Shown: positions 37,848-42,586 of the stretch, piece by piece
Position numbering within the stretch: the first letter of the stretch is position 1
Layout: every line of letters starts with the position of its first letter
Made by a program: the position numbers and the translations under genes
Source: CAVRZY01 sp963725415
Lineage (GTDB): Bacteria; Acidobacteriota; Terriglobia; Bryobacterales; Bryobacteraceae
Reading direction: 5' to 3'
Assembly: GCA_963725415.1 (NCBI GenBank)
Contig: CAVRZY010000060.1
Span: forward strand, 1-42,586
Length of the DNA: 42,586 nt
The notes under the pieces: model-generated
The model's database searches: none
Seen by the model: the letters and a program-made list of their open reading frames with translations, nothing else
Told to the model about the DNA's origin: nothing

Positions 37848-38061
37848 GAACTTCGACCGCGGTGGTCAGGATCTCCTGGCTCAGCGCCGCCGAGCGCTCA
37901 TCATCGGTCAGGGTTTCCAGGTAGAGTTCGATTGCCTCGCGGATATTTGCCAGAGTCTCCTCGACCGTCTTTCCTTGCGATTGGCACCCCTTCAGTTCCG
38001 GGCACCACGCGTAGTATCCATGCTGGTCGTGTTCAATCACAACGCTGACCTTGCGAGTCAT
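37840..38061 (-). CDS. HicB family antitoxin
   Basis: 73 residues: MTRKVSVVIEHDQHGYYAWCPELKGCQSQGKTVEETLANIREAIELYLETL. This is the full HicB-type fold. ATG 38061 lies eight bases after TAGAAT on the minus strand. Its stop overlaps the start of the truncated HicA frame by 3 nt. Function as antitoxin may be lost with the toxin; it could act as a lone regulator. Confidence 0.8.
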   Translation of the reverse strand: MTRKVSVVIEHDQHGYYAWCPELKGCQSQGKTVEETLANIREAIELYLETLTDDERSAALSQEILTTAVEVHA

Positions 38062-38139
38062 CAACCAATATTCTAGCGCCAGGCGCGACCCTGCCGCTAT
38101 CGAGGCAACAAGGGAGTTGCGGCGGTCACCAGGTCCTCT

Positions 38140-38169
38140 CTTGACAACTGAGGAGAAGGCCGGGTATAC
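38140..38169 (+). promoter_or_regulatory. sigma70 promoter of padR-ADOP operon
   Basis: TTGACA (38140-38145), 18-nt spacer, TATACT (38164-38169); leader ~20 nt with AGGGGGAG before ATG 38195. Confidence 0.75.
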
Positions 38170-38180
38170 TTCTCCTAAGT
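38166..38180. promoter_or_regulatory. candidate PadR operator
   Basis: TACTT-CTCCT-AAGTA, a palindrome overlapping the -10 and start site. PadR family operators have a similar ATACT/AGTAT-type dyad. Binding would repress the operon. Confidence 0.55.
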
Positions 38181-38194
38181 AATTTAGGGGGAGC

Positions 38195-38536
38195 ATGTCA
38201 GATCGTACAAGTGTTCTGCCGGGAACGCTGGATCTTCTCATTCTCAAAGCCCTCTCGCTTGGTTCCCAGCACGGCTACGGGGTTCTTCTGCGCATCGAAC
38301 AGATCGCCGGACAGGCCCTTTCCATCGAGCAGGGGGCGCTCTATCCGGCGCTATACCGGCTGGAACATCAAGGCTTGATCCAGTCTGAATGGGGCACGTC
38401 GGCCAACAACCGGAAGGCGAAGTTCTACAGGCTTAGGGCGTCCGGCCGGAAACGGTTGAAGGATGAAAGGGCAAGTTGGGAACGGTTCGCCGCAGCGATC
38501 GCCGCCGCTCTACGAGCGCATCCTGAGGAGGTCTAA
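38195..38536 (+). CDS. PadR family transcriptional regulator
   Basis: 113 residues: LPGTLDLLILKALSLGSQHGYGVLLRIEQIAGQALSIEQGALYPALYRLEHQGLIQSEWGTSANNRKAKFYRL. This is the PadR winged helix with its GxLYPALxRLExxGLI core. Acidobacterial ADOP permeases are very often preceded by such a gene. It ends 3 nt before the permease start. Confidence 0.92.
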   Translation: MSDRTSVLPGTLDLLILKALSLGSQHGYGVLLRIEQIAGQALSIEQGALYPALYRLEHQGLIQSEWGTSANNRKAKFYRLRASGRKRLKDERASWERFAAAIAAALRAHPEEV

Positions 38537-38539
38537 CCC

Positions 38540-41233
38540 ATGTGGACTCGCGTTCGATCCTGGTTGGCCAGTCTGATGCAGCGCAAACGCATCGAGCGAG
38601 ACATGGCTGACGAAATGGAATTTCATCTCGCGGCTCGCACGGAGGATCTTATCCGCCGTGGCCTCTCCCGCGAGGAGGCGTCGCGGCAAGCACGGCTGGA
38701 GTTCGGCGCCGTCGAAGGCTACAAGGAGAAATGCCGCGAATCCCTTGGTTTGCGCCTGGTAGACGAGTTGCGCGCCGACCTCCGGTACTCGTGGCGGCAG
38801 CTTGGCAAGAGTCCGACTTTTTCCATTTTGGCGGTGGCGATTCTGGCGATCGGCATCGGCGCGAACACCGCGGTGTTCAGCGCCATTGACGCGGTTCTCT
38901 TGCGGATGTTGCCGGTGAAGCAGCCGGAGCAGCTCCGGCGGCTGGAATGGACGGCACGGCGGACAGGGTTCTGCCGCTCCTACAACGGTAGCAGCCGTCC
39001 TAATGCAGCCGGCGAACGCCTGTACTGGTCCATCTCTTACCCGGTCTACCAGTACTTGCGCGATCACACCTCAACCTTTTCCGGTCTGATCACGTTCAGT
39101 GAATTTGGGAGGGTTGGCGTTACCATCCGAGGACACGCTGAACTTGCAGGTGGCCAGATCGTCTCCGGCGACTATTTCACGACGCTAGGGGCGAATGCGC
39201 TTTTCGGCCGCATACTGGCGCCCGAGGACGACCAGCCGGGCGGGCTCTCTTCCGTCGCCGTCCTCAGCTACGCCTATTGGCAGCGAAGGTTCGGCGGTGA
39301 CGCAGGTGTTCTGGGACAAACCATCTCTGTGAATGGAACGCCGGTTGTGATCGTTGGCGTGCTTCCCAAGGGCTGGTGTGGTGTCAATCCCTACTGGTGC
39401 CCGGATCTGGTGCTTCCGATGGCCTTGCAGCCTGTCGTCTTCGTGGGCCCGGACGTGCTGAAGAAACCGGACCATTGGTATTTCGAGGTGATGGGCAGGT
39501 TGAAGGTGGGCGTAGCGGAAGAGCACGCTCGCGCCGAGATGGAGTTGTTATTGCAGCAGGCGATTCTCGGCTACCAGCCAAGAGATGAATACGACTCCCC
39601 GCGCGTATCGCTGCGACCGGGCGGGTCTGGAGTGGACAGTCTGCGCTACGAGCTTTCGCGCCCGCTGACAATTCTGGCCTGGGCTGTGGGCGCGGTGTTG
39701 CTCATTGCTTGCGCGAACCTTGCGGGACTCCTGCTGGCGCGGGCGACGGCGCGGCAGCGAGAGATGGGAATGCGGCTGGCCCTCGGCGCCGGTCGCGGAC
39801 GCCTGATCCGGCAATTGCTAACTGAGAGCCTTCTGCTGTCGGCGCTCGGAGGAGGTGCTGGAATCGTGCTGGCGCACCTGGTCGGCGACTCGATCGCCCG
39901 CCTGTTCGTGAGGGGCGATCAACCACTGGGGGTTGAGATCACGCTCAACCTGAGTGTGCTCGCGTTTTCGATCGGACTTTGTACTCTCACTGGAATTGCG
40001 TTTGGTCTCGCGCCCGCGTTGCGCGCAACCCGCGTCGATCTGCTTTCGGCGCTCAAGACCGCCGGCGCTTCTGGGGATCGGTTGCGCTTCCGGCTGGGAA
40101 AGGGGCTCATCGCGGTTCAGGTGGCGCTGTCGCTCGTTCTCGCCGTGGGATCGGCGCTTTTCGTTCGCACCGTGATCAATCTGAGATCCGAGTCCCTGGG
40201 TTTTCGGCCCGAGAACCTTTTAGTGTTCCAGTTGAACCCGACCCTAAACGGCTATAGGGAGCAGCGGCTCCTCAATTTGCACGAGGAGGTCGTAAAGCGA
40301 ATTGCGGAGCTTCCTGGTGTTCGCTCAGCTTCCATGTCGCGATGGGGACTGTTGAGCGGAAGTCGAACGAGCGACGGCGTGAATCTGCCGGGGCAGAAAG
40401 AGGTCAACGTAGACGTCCACTACGTCTGTCCCCGGTTCTTCGAGACCATGGGTGTCCCTCTGCTGCTGGGCCGGGATATGGCCTGGACCGACCGCGAGAA
40501 CTCGCAGCGGGTGATGGCGATCAACGAGACGCTCACGAAGCAACTGTTTCCCGGACAGAACCCTGTTGGCCAGACCCTTCAAATGGGCAACAAACCGGTC
40601 GAGATTATCGGCGTGGCCGGAGACACAAAGTTCGACAGCCTGCGGGCCGCCGTACGGCCGACGGTCTACGTTCCCTTCCGCCAGAACGCGCAGTTCTCGA
40701 TGACGTATGCCGTTCGCTCCGAGGTGGAACCAAAAGCGCTGATCGCTGCGGTGCGGCGCGCGGTGGAAAGCGTGGATCGGAACGTTCCACTGTATGAGGT
40801 CAGAACACAGGCGGAGCGGATCAACGAATCGATGCGCCGCGAGCGCTTGTTCGCCTCGCTGCTGTCCGGCTTCGCGTTGCTGGCGCTGGCGCTGGCCTGC
40901 CTGGGCATTTACGGAACGCTGGCGTACCTGGTGACGCGGAGAACTCCGGAGATTGGGATCCGCCTGGCGCTCGGCGCCAAGCCTGCGGATGTCGTTAGCC
41001 TGGTGCTTCGCGAATCAACCGCTCCCGTCATGGCGGGGGTGGTGATTGGGATCGCGGGATCGCTGGCCGCCGGTCGCTTGGTGGAAAGCACGCTGCACGG
41101 CCTGAGACCACGAGACCCAGTCACCCTTCTTATCGCCGCCGCAGTGCTTGCTGGGAGTGCTCTTCTAGCTGGCTGGTTGCCGGCGCATCGTGCGTCACGA
41201 ATTGCGCCCATGGAAGCGCTGCGGCATGAGTGA
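38540..41233 (+). CDS. ADOP-type ABC transporter permease (FtsX/MacB-like)
   Basis: 897 residues, the acidobacterial duplicated orphan permease family (TIGR03434). N-terminal ~80 residues form the typical RKRIERDMADEMEFHLAARTEDLIRRGLSREEASRQARLEFG segment. TM1 follows (FSILAVAILAIGIGANTAVFSAIDAVLLR), then a large MacB-like periplasmic domain, FtsX helices with ARATARQREMGMRLALGAGRGRLIRQLLTESLLLS, a second periplasmic domain, and a second FtsX unit ending RTPEIGIRLALGAKPADVVSLVLRES and GWLPAHRASRIAPMEALRHE. It has no ATPase of its own in the operon. Role unknown, likely envelope efflux or signalling. Confidence 0.92.
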   Translation: MWTRVRSWLASLMQRKRIERDMADEMEFHLAARTEDLIRRGLSREEASRQARLEFGAVEGYKEKCRESLGLRLVDELRADLRYSWRQLGKSPTFSILAVAILAIGIGANTAVFSAIDAVLLRMLPVKQPEQLRRLEWTARRTGFCRSYNGSSRPNAAGERLYWSISYPVYQYLRDHTSTFSGLITFSEFGRVGVTIRGHAELAGGQIVSGDYFTTLGANALFGRILAPEDDQPGGLSSVAVLSYAYWQRRFGGDAGVLGQTISVNGTPVVIVGVLPKGWCGVNPYWCPDLVLPMALQPVVFVGPDVLKKPDHWYFEVMGRLKVGVAEEHARAEMELLLQQAILGYQPRDEYDSPRVSLRPGGSGVDSLRYELSRPLTILAWAVGAVLLIACANLAGLLLARATARQREMGMRLALGAGRGRLIRQLLTESLLLSALGGGAGIVLAHLVGDSIARLFVRGDQPLGVEITLNLSVLAFSIGLCTLTGIAFGLAPALRATRVDLLSALKTAGASGDRLRFRLGKGLIAVQVALSLVLAVGSALFVRTVINLRSESLGFRPENLLVFQLNPTLNGYREQRLLNLHEEVVKRIAELPGVRSASMSRWGLLSGSRTSDGVNLPGQKEVNVDVHYVCPRFFETMGVPLLLGRDMAWTDRENSQRVMAINETLTKQLFPGQNPVGQTLQMGNKPVEIIGVAGDTKFDSLRAAVRPTVYVPFRQNAQFSMTYAVRSEVEPKALIAAVRRAVESVDRNVPLYEVRTQAERINESMRRERLFASLLSGFALLALALACLGIYGTLAYLVTRRTPEIGIRLALGAKPADVVSLVLRESTAPVMAGVVIGIAGSLAAGRLVESTLHGLRPRDPVTLLIAAAVLAGSALLAGWLPAHRASRIAPMEALRHE

Positions 41234-41405
41234 CGGGCCGATCTAGCCTGCTGCATTAAGCCCAGGCAGGGGTGAGTGGCCGCTGGTCGTGGGCCGTCGC
41301 CAACTGAGGCGGCATGAGTCGGTGCAGTTCGCCAAGAAGCCCAACTTCTGAGCGCTGACCGCGCCGCAATCGGAAGACATGGCCGCGGAGGGTATCTGCC
41401 GGGCA
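41234..41405. other. intergenic stretch between convergent ADOP genes
   Basis: No gene or clear terminator is seen; a few codons read like a gene relic (RRHESVQFAKKPNF before a stop at 41349-41351). Confidence 0.4.
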
Positions 41406-42586
41406 CTACATGGCCCTGAGGGTCCGGACGGGGTCGATACTCGCCGCCCGCAGCGCCGGCAGGGCCGATCCCAGGAGCGCGATCAGCAACAGCAGAAAAG
41501 CCCCGCCAACGATTGAAGCGGGGTCGGTCGGGCTGATAGCGTAGAGCATGCTCGCCATGGTCTCGGAGAGGGCCAGGAAACCCCCGAGGCCGATGAGAAT
41601 CCCCAGCGCCGAGATGGCGACCCCGCGCCCGACCACCATCTGCATGATGCGCCGCCGGTCGGCTCCCAGCGCCATCCGAATGCCGACTTCGCGGGCGCGC
41701 TGGGCCACGTAGCACGAGATCACGCCATGTATTCCCGCGATGACCATCACCAGGGCCAGCAGCGCGAAGATCTGGACCAGGAGGGTGTTGAAACGCCTCC
41801 GCGCGGTGGCGCCATCGAAAACCTGTTCCAGGGTTCGGATTCCGGCGACGGGCTGGTCGGCGTCAATCGAAGTCACAGCCTCCCGCACGGCGCGCGTCAG
41901 TGTCAGCGGAGGAACGGCGGCGCGGATGATCAGGTGCCTGGTACTTCGGGAGGTCAACTCAAACGGCTGGTAGACTTCGGGGAGTGGCTGGATCTCGAGC
42001 GCCCATTGCGGCACGTCTTCGACCACGCCTACGATCACGCCCACCCAGTCCCGCACCGGGGTGTTCGGGTAGATGCGTTTCCCCAGCGCGCTCCCCTCGG
42101 GCCAGTACTGCCGGGCGAAAGCCCGGTTCACCAAGATCTCGGATTGTTTCTCCGTGGCGGTGTCCGGCGTGAACAGGCGGCCGGCCAGTAGCGGGATGCC
42201 CGTAGCCGCGAAGTATTCGGGAGTAACCCAAGACCGCTCCACAACAGGCCGGAAGGCCTTGGGATCATACGTCTCACCTTCAACCAGGTAGCTGCCGTTG
42301 GTTCCCCCCTCCAGGGGCAGCTTGGTTGTTGCGCCGGCTTCCCTCACGCCAGGGATGGCGCGGGTCTGCTCCAGCAACTGGTTCCAGAACGCGGCCTGCG
42401 CCCGGCCGTTGCCTTGGTAGGGCGAGCCCCTCCAGAGTGATGCCGGCCGCCAGGGTACGCCCGGTATCGAAGGCGACGGAGGTTCCAACCACGTTAAGAT
42501 AGCTCTTGATCATCAGCAGGGCGCCGTTCGCCAGAACCAGCGCCAGGGCAAACTGCCCAGCAATCAACTGAACCAGTAACAGGACA
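41406..42586 (-). CDS. second ADOP-type permease, C-terminal part (runs off window, one frameshift)
   Basis: The C-terminal half of another FtsX/MacB-like permease. From the edge: VQLIAGQFALALVLANGALLMIKSYLNVVG, then a frameshift near 42435 and SPYQGNGRAQAAFWNQLLEQTRAIPGV, the second periplasmic domain (TGIPLLAGRLFTPDT, QYWPEGSALGKRIY), helix ILPLVMVIAGIHGVISCYVAQRAREVGIRMALGADRRR-like segment and final LPALRAASIDPVRTLRAM. It points toward the first ADOP gene but is not a copy of it. The missing N-terminus lies beyond 42586. Confidence 0.85.

Overview
The window is a high-GC bacterial metagenome-like contig that seems to join two genomes. From about 3.9 kb to the end it looks like an Acidobacteriota chromosome of the Solibacter/Bryobacter type: two ADOP-type duplicated permeases with a PadR regulator, a PEP-CTERM-type sugar transferase, secreted sugar-acid enzymes, many toxin-antitoxin genes and short GC-rich palindromic repeats. 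Positions 1 to about 3.9 kb (IS630-type fragment, panB-panE-panC, CCCCCTCCCC-type palindromes) have a different style, more like Chloroflexota. The two halves meet inside one reading frame near 3910, where a sugar transferase runs into unrelated protein, so a chimeric assembly is likely. Many genes carry single-base frameshifts while keeping their motifs, gltB at least seven of them. This points mainly to sequencing or assembly indels.

Layout. 0-3.9 kb: transposase fragment, a candidate small RNA with promoter and terminator, pantothenate genes. 3.9-9.8 kb: sugar transferase, GH99-like protein, enolase-superfamily enzyme, small exported protein, TPR protein. 9.9-14.9 kb: HtrA protease, ABC exporter operon with an embedded HicB gene, ferredoxin. 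15-22 kb: gltD-gltB with a divergent LysR regulator and a T-N11-A box centred near -65 of the gltB promoter. 22-26.6 kb: VapBC, TIM-barrel protein, MFS transporter, Gfo/Idh oxidoreductase. 26.7-30.5 kb: a complete 3800-bp IS1595-family transposon. 30.5-36.6 kb: its interrupted target gene, a ParDE-like pair, and a four-gene overlapping metabolic operon. 36.7-42.6 kb: tRNA remnant, two further TA modules, PadR plus ADOP permease, and a second ADOP permease running off the end.

The main discovery is the transposon. It has 26-bp perfect terminal inverted repeats and an 8-bp target duplication (CTTTGTTT). Removing it and one duplication copy restores a tidy end to the interrupted gene. Besides its transposase it carries a RelE-type toxin-antitoxin pair, four small or uncharacterised genes, and a class II tRNA that resembles tRNA-Ser in body and discriminator base (G73) but has anticodon UAU, which reads the Ile codon AUA.

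A second theme is regulatory: about eight genes have a -10 hexamer, often with an upstream TG, ending 6-7 nt before the start codon, implying widespread leaderless transcription. This reassigns several starts.
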